This document shows, piece by piece, positions 11,901-24,195 of a stretch of 64,000 bases of DNA. The translations under genes were made by a program, and so were the position numbers. The number at the start of each line of letters is the position of its first letter. Position 1 is the first letter of the stretch. The stretch comes from Ignelater luminosus (taxonomy: Eukaryota > Arthropoda > Insecta > Coleoptera > Elateridae): NCBI GenBank assembly GCA_011009095.1, contig VTPC01089451.1, forward strand, positions 1 through 64,000, given 5' to 3'. The notes under the pieces are model-generated. The model made no database searches, was not told the origin of the DNA, and was given only the letters and a program-made list of their open reading frames with translations.

Positions 11901-14900
11901 TCTAACTGTTGTTTAAGCTCTTTTTGAGCTTCTTCGGTCGGAGTGATTTTTTGGTCGGGTTGCTGCATTTTGAACGCCACCCTTTTCTGTGCGAGTAGCT
12001 AGTAGACAAGGTATCGAACAGCTTGTGATGTGGAACGCGGTGTAGAAATGTGCGTTTGGTTTGTCTAAGTGTATTGTTTGTCAGCACGGTTGGAGGTAGA
12101 AGCGATGGATTTGGCGCTGCGCAAATGGGGATAACGTTGGCTCAAACCTGGCACCCGTGACATACATACGATTAGATCTGTAAATCTGTATTGGTTATCG
12201 TATCAGATGTATTCACTATCTAGCGCCTAGTCATCGCGGTGCCTATGGCAAGTTGCTTCATTTGCACGTCTTTGCGCCGGCCTGTTGGATTAGAAGCAAG
12301 TGTGACCGCTTGCGGCAACCACCAATCGGGGTCACTTTTGTTTGGCCACCATTAACCTTCTTAGGAGAGCTAAGAACAAACGCGGATCGGGCCAGGCCAA
12401 AAAAACCAATCGTTGATGCTTGGATGGTCGCCATTCCCCTACCATTCCTAACAATCTAAGTCCCGCCTTGTTAAAACAAGCTATATGTTGCTGAAATATG
12501 GAAAAATCTGTGGGAAAAAAATCAAAAGTTCATCGGTGGCTGTCGAATTGTCTAAAAGCAATTTTTCAGCAATCCTAACGATTCAAAGTCCTACCCTGAT
12601 AAGATAAATCCCAACTGAACTGAGATATTCTCCATGGTAGACACTGCTACTGGTATGGAAAGCTGTTTTGGTTATTTCATCTCGTAAGCAAAAAATGAAA
12701 AGCTACCCAGAGTGGATTGGAATACAAAATTGAGAGCACATCTTTGGAAGGCAACACTAAGACTCTAAAGATCAATTAAGTTACCTGTCAACAAACATGT
12801 CACTGTGAAAAACAAGGCAAAGCTCAAGGTTGTCTAAAGCTTGCCAATAAAAGCATTTTGGGCGCGTTTTTTGCATATTTTGTGAATTTTAAATATGTTG
12901 ATCATGTATCAGAATATGTTTGAGTTCTTTATCTCATTTGGGAACCAATTATGAGACTTTTCCCAGGACACAGTAAACTGGGCATAATTGCCATGAAGAA
13001 CAATAAAACTTTCTTACTTTTGGCAAGTGTGAATTCACCTATTTCTTAATGTTATTCATGTTGTACATTATCTGTTGTGGTAGGACTCAGAAAGTTGGAC
13101 TAGAGAGAGACGTTACCAACAGGTAGAAGCAGTAGAGAGATTGATGGCATTCTCGGATTTGCCTGTTGAATCAAAACTAACCCTAAGATAGAATTGGGCA
13201 AGTAAGTGGGTTTCTTCAGCAAATCTTTACCCTTACTTTGTAAACAGTCATGGTGATCAGGGTTTCATACTAGATATACCACGGTAAACCAAGCCTGTTT
13301 TCATTCTTCCTTGTTATTCTTGGATGTTATCACTGGTTGCTCTTTTTAACAAACAGATAAATGAAATAAATCATTTTTTTGATGTTGATATCACAAACCT
13401 CACATTTTTTAAATCTTTTCATTTTGATACTACTTGGATTGTTTCATTATTTTGGCAAAACGATTATTTTTCCCAGCGAAATAAAAAAACTCATTTATAT
13501 TAGTTTATTGTACATAAAATTTTCAGTTTCAAGTATTCTATACAAAAATTCTAAATTGTTACTCTATTGTCTCATATAAAATCAACAAGCCCTTGAATAA
13601 GACAAAATGAAAATTATACTTTACAATTTAATTTATATTACAATAATAACCTCCTACTATTATTTTTCAAGTACTGTTTGTTTATATAGAAAGAAAAGCT
13701 CCTTAAGCTTTGAACTTGGAAAAACAAATAATGAATTAACAAGTAGGCCATGAAATAAAAGAATTACGTTTCACAATGTCCTTAGCAAAACAACATAAAA
13801 ATAACTTTTGTTTTACATCAGCTTCCGCAATTATTACAGTCTAGCTGTTTGCTTACGGTAAAACCTTTAAATAAAAACGCCACTAAATATTAGATCTACT
13901 AATAGTAAAGATCATTGGACCAATTCGTTACAAAGGTTGAAGTCCTATTGACACAAAGAGAGATAAAAAAGAAGAAACAAAACTTGAAAGGAAATTATAA
14001 TTTTCAAAAGTTCTTTGATTCTGAAAAACACTAGTGTATGTAACACTAACAGCTGTGTTAGTCTTTTTCGTTTTTCTCAACTGTACAAACCGCTGAAAAA
14101 AGCTTTTATATTTTTACGATTCGATGTTGTTATTTCTTTCTGAAAATAACTGACCGAATTTTTTCACTCCCCCCTTGTGTATACATCTGTTTAATCGTAC
14201 GCAAAATATAACTCGACCACAGGAAGAAAATGTTATTTATTGACATCATTTTTATTATTAGTACTACTGTTAGGGTGCATTCACACTTGTATTTTTTCCA
14301 GGGGTTTGGCTTTTGCACCAATAACATTCGAACGTAAAGTATAATGACTAAACTTAGGACATAAATAGACTATCAAGTGTTAATTATAAAAATCATGAAC
14401 GGTTAGTGCATATTTTCGAATTTCATGCAATAAGATAATGTTAAAGGTCAATGAACTTATCATTTATTTAAAATTAATAAATTTCTTGTTTTACTTTAAA
14501 CATTTTATTTTAATCATGCCAATTCTATTAATAATATAAAATTACTTTTAAAAATGCGAAATAAAACTTAACGCCGCTAGTCAGCATATCGTTATCGTGA
14601 ATTATACTCATTTGGCATACAGCAGACCAATTTTAATATTTAACCGCGTATGCCTTGACTTGACTTACTAGATTATATTCACGCGATTCTATAAGCAGCA
14701 AACAACAGTATGTATACGTATGTTAAATGTTAAACATGCATTTTTCTTCGCTCCTCGTATGGTAAGCGACTTTTTCCGTCTAGAAATGTCCTAAGCGTAA
14801 TCATGACATTACGTTAAGTAACGCCTACTAATAATATATATGGGTGGTTATTTTTGTTGCAACAGATGTGTATACATTGGGCTATTGGGGTTGATTTAAC

Positions 14901-15406
14901 TAATCTCTAAGGATCTCTTGTTTGTAACCTTGACACTTTCCTTTTTTTTTTCTAACGGAAAAGGTGATTTAACCAACTTACTGCGTGCGGTTGTAATAGC
15001 GGAAGGACCGACGGATTTGTATTGTATTTACATTTTTAATTCTAATTCCTTAAAAGGCAGTAGTAACTTATTGATTATGTCACTTACAAATACAACCTTC
15101 TTATTCATAAAATGCCGTCATCACGATGACAGTTTGATGATAGTAAGTGTAGTGTACCTGAAACAATAAAAGATTTATTTAGAAAAAAAGACAATGACCT
15201 ATTAATATAAGCGAATTATCAAATTAAATGTTTTGTTTTTAATTAATTAGCCTGTATTCATTGGGCTAAACAATTACAATGGGAATCCTTCATTGGCAAG
15301 TAAGTGTGGAAGAATTATGTAAGATTTTATTAGCAATAAATTCAGTTGTTTACCAGTTCCATCAAGTGGGATTCGTTTCTTAGGAGAACATTCGTGGTTT
15401 CCGATA
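11901..15406. other. Gene-free stretch with a GC-richer patch
   Basis: No gene recognised. Bases 12090-12480 are clearly less AT-rich than their surroundings but have no long frame or known motif. At about 12448 and 12576, two stretches resembling each other (CTAACAATCTAAGTCCCGCC and CTAACGATTCAAAGTCCTACC) recall the 120-bp repeat of 19990-22450; the resemblance is weak. From 13300 to 15400 the sequence is plain AT-rich DNA. Confidence 0.4.
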
Positions 15407-15408
15407 TA

Positions 15409-16198
15409 CAGGGTGATTCCGAAATAAAGGGTATCCTCTTAAAGGTGGATAGCAGTGTGATAGTACATACATTTGCGATAAAAAACGGTAGGTAAAAATT
15501 GCATAGTTTCCGAAAAAAATGCGATTGAAGTTTAATCGCTAAGCCAAGCCGGTCCTGCTCTCATACTTTTACTTAAGCAAAAATCGATAGGGGTTGACTG
15601 ACTGTCCTTGTCATTGGCAGATAGTTCTTGCTATTTATGTGAGGGGTATAATAGTTTATCTGGTTTCTACAATGCCATAAATAACCAGTAGGAACTTTTA
15701 CTTTTTAATCTGTAAACGGAAAAATATTAAAATTTTACTGTTGGTGATTTTTTTCTGTAAACTTCCGAAGAACCAAAAGCTGCAATAAGCATTATGCTAC
15801 ATAAATAAAAATTGGTTGAATTTATTAAATTGAATTAAATACAGAGGTGATAGTTAGTAGTACCTTCCATACGCATGTTTCATTCAAGTAGTATGTGTAA
15901 TCCATTGCCATTTAAAATGTTTCCTATTCATATGACTAAATAATAATAAGGGATTAAAATGTTGCTTGTGAGACTGGAGTCTAATCGTTCGTAACATAAA
16001 TTTTGTTATTATTTTTTACTGTTTTAAGGAATTTCAACAGCCCTGCATGTTAAACATACTTGGGATTTAAGAAGGGAAAGTTGTAAAATGTCCAGGGGGT
16101 AGCTTATGATGGCATTTATTGTTTTTTTCATTTTTTGTCTTCTTTTAGCCTCACTTATCACCTATTAAAAGGATACCCTTTATTTCGGAATCACCCTG
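15409..16198. mobile_element. MITE-like non-autonomous DNA transposon with long TIRs
   Basis: Both ends carry the same inverted repeat. From 15409, CAGGGTGATTCCGAAATAAA continues into GGGTATCCT; the right end, read inward from 16198 on the other strand, is identical for 29 bases and then similar for about 12 more. TA lies outside both ends (15407-15408 and 16199-16200). The 790-bp interior has no transposase motif and no long frame. The TA flanks point to the Tc1/mariner superfamily, so this is probably a non-autonomous derivative moved by a transposase encoded elsewhere. The family assignment is an inference. Confidence 0.85.
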
Positions 16199-16310
16199 TA
16201 GAAGAACAATATCCTGAGTACATCCTACTTATAATCATATAGTTTTAATTTAAATTCTTTCTAAATATCACGGGTACCATCAGGGCCGCCTACTTCAAAT
16301 CTTCTTATCA

Positions 16311-16328
16311 CGGAAAATCGATTTTCCG
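16311..16328. repeat. 18-bp perfect palindrome
   Basis: CGGAAAATCGATTTTCCG reads the same on both strands. It lies in a short unique spacer between the MITE and the minisatellite. Function unknown; it could be a dimeric protein site or chance. Confidence 0.6.
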
Positions 16329-16439
16329 CTCAGGACTTTCTGATCGGGAATGAGTGATATTAAGATGTTTGGTAGAAACACTGAATTGCGTCGACTTCAT
16401 TTTCATACAGAAAACTAATCTTGTTGTGAGACAGGAATG

Positions 16440-17980
16440 TGCCTTTCAACGCGCACCGGGTGCAGTGGGCTACGGCAGGTGTCATCTTTTCAATAGATCA
16501 TCTTTCATTTGGACTACCTGCTGAAAGGCACGATCAGTTTGACTTCATCTTTCAACAGGCCACTTGTGGTGATTTGGATTCACTGGGCCACACGGTTACA
16601 CAAGCCACCTGCGCTCTGATTTTGCTTACTTCAATAGCTACCTGCCCTACATCCAACGGATTATCTAAAGAATTGCGGAATCCAAAAAACGTGGAAAAAA
16701 TTAAAATGCTTTTTAGGCTTCAATTGAAGTGGAAAATCTCCAAACTAGTTTACAATTACAAATCTTAAAGTCACAACATTTAGTTACTGCTTTCATACAG
16801 AAAACTAGCCTCGTTGTAAGATTAGCTTATTCCTTCCAACAGGCCACCTAATTGGTCCACGGTCAGGCATCGATTTCCAACAGCAAACTTGGAGTGACTC
16901 AGAGTAGCCACGGTTCGACTGCGCCTTCCATCGGGCAATTTTATTTAAAATTTTGCCTGAGCCTGAGCCACAGTGTGACTTCACCTTTCAACATGTCATT
17001 CGTGGTAGCCCACAAGTTTCTTCTTCTGATAGGCCACCTATAGTAACCCAGTGGTCTAGGGTCGAGTTTCTCTTCTAATAAGCTACAGTCAAAACTTGCC
17101 TAGTAACATGGCCATGCTCAAGTCTTATCTACTAACAGGTCGCCTGCGCCGTTTCATCGTCAGACTTCGCTTTTCACCATGTCACTTTCGGTAATTCACA
17201 GTAAGATCTTGCATTTCGACATGGTACTCCGAAGGAGTCGTTACTGAATTTGCGAAATCTGTCTGTCTGTTTTTTTTTTACTTTAGAATCGTATTCTGAA
17301 TCGAAAAATAAAGCAAATGTATACTTTTAGTTTTTTGATATCACCTCGGGAGCATGGTCAAAATGGCTGCCGAAGTCTGAAAAAAGTAACAAAACGGAGT
17401 TCATTGTGGTTATGCTTTGCATTCCCAGATGTTTATATCTATATTGGCCAACAGTTGGACATTGTCTTTTAACATGCCACCTGCGGTGGCCTACTGTCCA
17501 ACTTTGCTGTTCAGCGCATCACTTGCGGTAGCTCATGGTCAGGTTTTATTTTCTAACAGGCCACCTGTGGTGGCCAACAGACTTCGTTTTAGAATATGCC
17601 ACCTACGGTGGCCCACGGTTTTGTCTTCTAAAAAGACGGCAGACCGCGTTGAGGCTTCATCGGGCCATTTGTAGTAGCCAAGTCGCTTGGAGTGTGCCCA
17701 ACTGTTGAGAGCTACATGAAGCAATATGAAGAAGACAAGATTTTATTTTTTCTAAGTTTGGCAACCAAAGACTTTTTAAAATTTATTCAAGATATTAGTT
17801 CTTCTGTATTTCGCCCCTAGAAGATGATAAATCCCCAATAAAGTAACTCTGCAATTCCTATAACAAACTTTTATTTGTGCGGTCTCGAAATCGGCGCTTT
17901 TTTAAAATGCAAAGCCTCTATCGTAAACGCTTTGAGGACTGAAAAAGCTCGATTGTGGGCTACCGCAGGTGACTTTGTTT
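16440..17980. repeat. Degenerate minisatellite with a hairpin core, unit about 42 bp
   Basis: The core GCCACCTGCGGTGGC and its variants recurs many times. In the best part (17470-17640) cores begin at about 17476, 17516, 17560 and 17598, spacings of 38-44 bases, followed by C(A/T)(A/C)GGTCA..CTTCG.TTTCTAACA. The core is self-complementary (GCCACC, 3-nt loop, GGTGGC; up to 7 bp of stem in GGCCACCTGTGGTGGCC at 17559-17575). Outlying diverged cores lie near 16470, 16558, 16600, 16845, 17030, 17140 and 17955. Bases 17230-17440 break the array with unrelated AT-rich sequence. Confidence 0.7.
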
Positions 17981-19985
17981 TTTCTTGTCTAATGGAATTT
18001 AATACTTAACTTATAGAGTCCAGACTTTAATTGGATTTTGTGATCATGCGGTTTTCGCAAGGTTTACCTTCGATTGTCATTCTGGAAGAATTATCTAATG
18101 GCGCAGTCGGTGGGATTTGGTGATTAATGAAACAAATTTTGGAGGAAATAATAATTTTTCACAAACAACGTAAAATGAAGAATTGCAACACAAACTGTTA
18201 TTTACTAGGTCAATCAATCAATCAATCAATCAACTAACTTACATTTATCCCATTTAAAAATTTTATCGAGCCATTTGCATTTTCAATTGTAATAATTTAT
18301 GTATTCATTGTACTTCTGTTTATCTTGCAATCTTACACGAATGCTTTCTTATGATTACACTTTTGCATGCTTGTATGCATTTATTTGAATGTATGTGCGT
18401 TCAATATTAATCCATAATACCTCCTAATAAGGCACACGATGATTAAACCCAACCCTGATATTAGAATTTATTAATAGAAGGTTACACAACAAATAAATTT
18501 ATGATTTCATAGTTCAAATATCCGGAAATTTTTCTTTCTTTAAAAAATATCTACAATAAAAGGGTAATAAAGAGCAATTTATAGCTGTCAATGCATTATC
18601 AAAGCAATGAAGCAATTAAATATTTCAATTAGATTAGTGCAGCAGCAATAACATTTATAATATTACTATATAGACCAACATTTAACCCTTTACATGTTAT
18701 TTACATGACAGTCTGACCTTTACTCCATATTTAATTGTGAGAAATAGTAATTATTATTAAAATTTAATTAAGAAAACAAAAGCGTTTTTATTTTACTTTC
18801 CATTATTAAAAGCACTGATTTTACAACAGTAAGCCAATAGAGTAATAAATCCACGTCAAATTTATAATTCGCACACATATTTAACACTGTCAAAACAGAA
18901 TTTTCCACGCCCCGTTTGGAAAATTTTTCTTTGTTAATTTTCTGCCGTGCAATTTATAAAGATGACATTGTGTGTATTATGGATTTCCAGGGCAAGCGAA
19001 TTTTTGTGATTCTAATATCGCCTCATTCATCAATATAAAATGCATATATACAGGAAATAGAACATTAATTATTGCATTGTTTCGTATTTTACGAGGCAGG
19101 AATAATAAATTTTTATGCCGTATTTAAATGACATCATCAGGATCTTCAATCCTTTTCTAGTTAATTAAAAAATCTTAACCATCCATCCATACATTCTTTG
19201 GTTTCTATTAACAAATTTCATTTTCATCGAGATTTTCCTTTTAAGAAACGTGGGAGCGGAATGAGAATATTTATGGAAATAGGCAACCTTTGACCTGCGA
19301 AGATAATAAATTTGGATGCCTTTAAATTTCGTGTGTGTAGTAAAACAATGATGTGTCATACACTGCTGCCGCGGTTAATGGATTTGGTTCAACGAAACTT
19401 ATTAATCAACAACAAATTTGTTTACTTATTGTTTATAAATACAGATTGTTATTAATGAATTGCGTTTTTTAAAAAAGAAATGGTGAGTTTAAATTTTTTT
19501 TCATTTTATGTGCGTTAAAATTAATTTCGTGCAACTTTTAATTAATGTAAGCGATAATTCATTGGACCGATTTTGAATTAGATATACAAAGCAAGGCACG
19601 AAAAAGATTATTTTTGAATTTTATCTGATTATTTAAGGAAATTCTGTACATAAATCATTTAATTTCAGTAACTTTTTTTCTTCACACGTACGCTAAACGT
19701 ATTAGTTATATCCATAACATTAAGAAACTTTTGAGAAAAAAAAATTTACTTTCTTGGAATTAATTATTTCTCATCAGACTTATTCTTATATTTCCTTTTA
19801 CAATTCTCATTTTTGGCTGAAGAAGATGCTTCAGAGCTTTTTGAGCTTCACGGAAGTTTTAGACACTAACTGATTATCAAAAACAAGTTTTTCTAGTCTT
19901 CGAAGAATCAAATTACAAACTTCAGAAAACAGAAAAGATCAAAACGCTTTTGGGCATAAGTTTAGACGCACCCTTTTTGAGCTCA
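17981..19985. other. Gene-free AT-rich stretch
   Basis: No gene recognised. It contains a simple (CAAT)n tract at 18211-18233. The part around 18240-19400 is AT-rich and non-repetitive, of the kind that can hold regulatory sequence, but nothing specific can be supported. Confidence 0.4.
18211..18233. repeat. (CAAT)n microsatellite
   Basis: About six perfect CAAT units. Confidence 0.9.
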
Positions 19986-20293
19986 AATTAAATAGTTCTT
20001 TGAGTGTCCTCTTCCAATATTGACAATCAGAGTTCCATCGCGATACCACCTTCCGTTCCAGAGATACATATACACAGAATACAAAAAGAAACAGAAAACA
20101 ATCGACGGTGGCTGAAATGTTGAGTCGCTCTCCTACCAATACCAACAATCAAGATCTCATTTACGTACCACCTTTCGTTCCGAAAATATAAGCAAAACAA
20201 AAAACAACGAAAGGCCATCGATGATATCAAAATCATTAGAAAGTCACGCCCTGCCAATGTAAACAATCAAAGTCCCATCTTGATACCATTTTG

Positions 20294-21519
20294 TGTTTTT
20301 TCAAAAATTATTTATTTATTCATGAATATCTATTTTGTTCCCTTCAAAGTAATCCCCATCAGATATTATACACTTGTGCCAACGTTTTCTCCAATCCTCG
20401 AAGCATTTCAAAAAATCATTTTTTGTGATCTTGTTCAGCTCCTCCTTCGATGCCGTCTTTATCTCCTCAATCGTAGCGTAGCGTCGTCCTTTCATGGGTC
20501 TCTTCAGTTTCGGGAACAAGAAAAACTCACAGGGGGCCAGGTCTGGGGAATACGGTGGCTGCGGCATCATTAGTGTGTTGTTTTTGGCCAAAAATTCGCG
20601 CACAAGCAACGATGTGTGAGCAGGGACGTTATCATGGTGCAAAAGCCAATTTTTGTTCTTCCACAAATTGCGCATAACTTGCAGGTAATATTCCTTATTG
20701 ACCGTTCTACCCTGTGGCAAGAACTCATGATGCACCACGCCCCTGCAATCGAAGAAAACTGTAAGCAAAACCTTCACATTAGACCGAACTTGGCGCGCTT
20801 TTTTCGGTCTTGGCTCGTGCGGCAGCTTCCATTGGGATGATTGAACTTTGGTTTCCACGTCATTACCATAAACCCATGATTCGTCACCAGTTATGACCCT
20901 CTAGAGCAAATTTGGGTCGTCGCGGACAGAGTCCAACAGCTCCTTAGCAATGTTAATGCGATGCCGTTTTTGGTCGAAATTGAGCAATTTTGGTACGAAT
21001 TTCGCGGCGACCCGTCTCATGCCCAAATCATTGGTAAAAATCGAATGGCACGAGCCAATCGATATGTTTAGGTCCTCAGCAACTTCTCTAACGGTGATTC
21101 GACGATTGGCCAATACTATTTTCTTCACTTCATCAATGTTTTCGTCTGTTGTTGACGTGCTCTGGCGTCCGGCACGCTCTTCGTCGTTCACATCTTCTCG
21201 GCCCTCTGAGAACATTTTGTACCACCGATAAACGTTGCTTCGGTCCAAGGTAGCTTCACCATATGCCACAGTCAACATTTGGAATGCGTCCGCGCACTTA
21301 ATTTTGTTTTTTACACAAAATTTGATACAGATTCTTTGAATAGGCAAAATCGAAGACGAGCCAAAACACGTCCAAGCGAAACAGCTGTCAAAAATTAACT
21401 GAACTTGTCGGCATAAGTGAGGGACATGAGTACCAACATAACGCCACAAACAAATCGAAAATCGAATATACGTAACCCGCGGAAATTCAAAATTCGCGAT
21501 ACTTTTTGAACAGACCTCG
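20294..21519 (-). mobile_element. Mariner element B, one end eroded, inserted in the 120-bp satellite
   Basis: The right end (5' side of the transposase) is intact. Read inward from 21519 on the minus strand it is CGAGGTCTGTTCAAAAAGTA, with TA outside at 21520-21521. The left end is not a matching copy: recognisable element sequence begins near 20294 (TTTTTTCAAAAATTATT), about 20 bases short of a full repeat, and is preceded directly by satellite text. The element is therefore end-deficient and cannot be mobile as it stands. The left boundary is approximate. Confidence 0.85.
20316..21345 (-). pseudogene. Broken mariner transposase B
   Basis: The reading frame runs from about 21345 to the TAA at 20316 and is interrupted by an in-frame TAG at about 20900, directly before RVITGDESW, which holds the first catalytic Asp. 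Upstream are RCIKFCVK-like and VYRWYKMFSEGRE helix-turn-helix sequence and ERAGRQS (GRPS-like linker); downstream are HHDNVPAH (second Asp) and YSPDLAPCE. The third catalytic residue is Glu where mariners have Asp, with spacing still 34. No ATG precedes the conserved N-terminus. Compared with my memory of this insect family, about 11 residues are missing between MRN and LWKNKNW; that comparison is from memory, not run. A dead gene. Confidence 0.9.
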
Positions 21520-22450
21520 TATACATAAAATACAAACAAAAACAATAGACGGTTGGTGATACCCGTCTTGCTTGAAAGTTACCTCATTGACAATGTCAAC
21601 TAAGCAAATCCTGATCTCAATATCACCTTCCGTTGGGGAGATATAAACAAATTACGGAAAAAACAAAAGTCAATCAATGCTACTTTCCATTTGTAAGTGC
21701 CAGTCTTTTCTGAAAGTCTCATCTTGATAACACCTAGCATTCCAGAAATATAAATATACAACAAAAATAGACGATCGATAGTGCCCAAATTTGTCTTACA
21801 AGCTACCTCGCTACCAGTGCCAACAAATCTAGTCTCATCTCGATACTACATACCGTTCTGGAAATACAAAGAAAGTACAGAAAAAAGCAAAAGACAATTG
21901 GTAGTGCCCAAATCGTTTAAAAGCCGCTTCCCACCACCATCAACAATCAAAGTTCCATCTCGATGCCATTACCAATTAGAATTATTTCCGCTATCAACAA
22001 GGCAGGTCCCGTTGCGATACATTTATCCGTTTCGAAGACACAAAATCTCACAAAGAGAAACAAAAGACAATTTATGGTAGAAAGTCACTTTGCTACCACC
22101 ATCAATTATCAAAATTGAATTCGGGAAATATACACGAAATACAAGGAAAAAATCAATAGATGATAAATCGTATCAATCTAGCGCCAACAAACTTTCCGCT
22201 TCTCGATATCACCTATCGTATAAAAAATACAGAGTGCTGCTTTCCTACCTGTGTCAACAGATCGAGTTCCGATCTGTATATCACTTTCTGTTTTCGATAC
22301 ACAAAATACAATGGTTCATGTCCGAATCATTTCAAAGCCTACCCCTCACCGCTATCAATCAAGAAAGTTTCACATCGTCGTCCTGAATTGCCGAGAAAAT
22401 GAGACTTGCTGCCACAAAGCTTATGAAAAAGCAAAGATTGTCTTTTGAAA

Positions 22451-24142
22451 GCTCTTTGAGTTAGATGATTGTGCAAAATAAATTCTCTAAAGGCGAGACA
22501 GTTCTTGAAATTAATAATGAGCTAGAAATAGTTTTCAATTTCCTTTACGCACGCCTATAGGCTTGAATCGCAATTTTTCTGTCAAACTAATGCTGAGAAG
22601 ATTCCAAATACTGATCTTGAGAGTTACCTTTCTAGGTTGACATTAACCAAAAGATAATTGGAAAACAAAAGAGCGCCACTCGTGATATACTGCAGTGTTT
22701 TTGAATTACAATCAAAGTCATCAAAATTAGGCCACTCGTTGTCTACTTGTCAAGAAAAAAATTAAAAATGTGGGTGTTTCTAGAATCGTAAACAAGTGAA
22801 ATTGAAACAAACCTTCAATAACAGGATTGTTTTGTTTTTCACTGTCGCCTTGATTTTTCTAGAATAATTTAGCATGGGATGTAAATAAGTTCGGATTCAA
22901 TCTGAAGTCCTCTAGTAAACACTAAACACATGGAGATAGATGTCTTTTATAGCACTTAATGTTTAATTCAAGTTTATTCATTTGTTTTTGTTTATTTCGA
23001 TCAATTTCTTTTTTAAAGTGGATGACAAGATTTAGATCTTTCTATTCATGGCCATCTTATGTGATTTATCACCCTCGCGCATTAATGATTAATTTTTTTG
23101 CACAACTGACATAATGATGCACACATCAAGTGCTGTCCTTATAATTTAACACGTACGTTTGTGGTTGCTTATAAAATCATGATTCATGAATAACACACGC
23201 ACGCTGCTATACAAGTTCAAAATAAGTAATTACTCAAGCAATTTTTCATCAATTTCTCATCATAGGTGGCCACAAGAAATTAAAAAAAGAAGTATGAATG
23301 TGTGGGCATTAAAAACATTCGAAGAATGCAGATTATGCTTAAAATTTCGTAATCAAGTGTGCAGGTGGCTTAAATGTCTTCAGGGGTTTCACTTTCAAGG
23401 CAGACAGATTGACGCTTTTCCACGTGCAGCAGAAGCAGCTTGAGTTAATACATCGTGTCGTTGTGAATTAATGTGCACAACACTCTCTTTTTGGGTATCA
23501 TCAATAAATGAAACGAACGCACTCGTACGCATCATTTGCTATAACATCGGACATTCAACTTGTGAATGTTTAGATTCACTTTTGTTTGTGTTCCCTTTTT
23601 TCTTTCATGTGTATGTATATAAAAAAGAGCGTGTTAGTAAACAATTACATAATTAAAGTTGCGTGTGTCTAACTATTCGATTTTTAGTAGCAATTTTATT
23701 GGTGAAATATTGTTTGTTTTATAGGGGGAATGCATCCGATCTCCTTCCTAATGCACTTAGGCAATATACACGGTGATTTTTCTTTTGGAATTTATTATAA
23801 TGCAGCAGACGTTTTTCAAATTCTTGTTGAGATTGCGTGTTGACGTTCACATTTCTCTTTTACAAGATAAATAATTCCACTTCCAGCATTCAACTTCCTA
23901 TGAGGGTGCAAATAAAATTTTGATCTATTTATCTTCAGTAACAAAACACTTCTGATTTATAATTATAAATGGAACCCCATCGTGCATAAACCAACTTAAA
24001 TTTAATTTTATAAAATGAGAGGTTATGAATTTATATACAATTAGTCACACGAAAATGTAATTTGATGTGACTCATGTCATCTATCTATCTCTCGCAATTT
24101 CTAATATATCTGATGTCTAGTATATCGTTCTATACAGCATGT
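22451..24142. other. Gene-free AT-rich stretch
   Basis: Nothing recognised. Frames of 60-85 residues at 23186-23656 show no motif and are not supported as genes. Confidence 0.4.
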
Positions 24143-24195
24143 CCCAAATTCGTGGCTCACCATTGGGATCTCCGAAACCATAAAAGATATCACTA

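Larger units (their letters stand above)
19990..22450. repeat. Degenerate satellite array, unit about 120 bp, split by a mariner
   Basis: The unit starts CCATCTCGATACCACTTTCC and runs through GAGATATAAACAAAATACA, then AAAAAACAAAAGACGATCGG and GTGCCCAAA. Unit starts appear near 20036, 20157 and 20276 before the inserted mariner, and near 21610, 21720, 21836, 21956, 22103 and 22196 after it, so the period is close to 120 bases. The same family forms a second array at 40690-42700. Open frames at 21781-22448 are repeat translations. Confidence 0.8.

Noticed and set aside
20950..21231. Plus-strand frames opposite mariner B (also 20280-20840)
   Set aside because: Antisense shadows of the transposase pseudogene.
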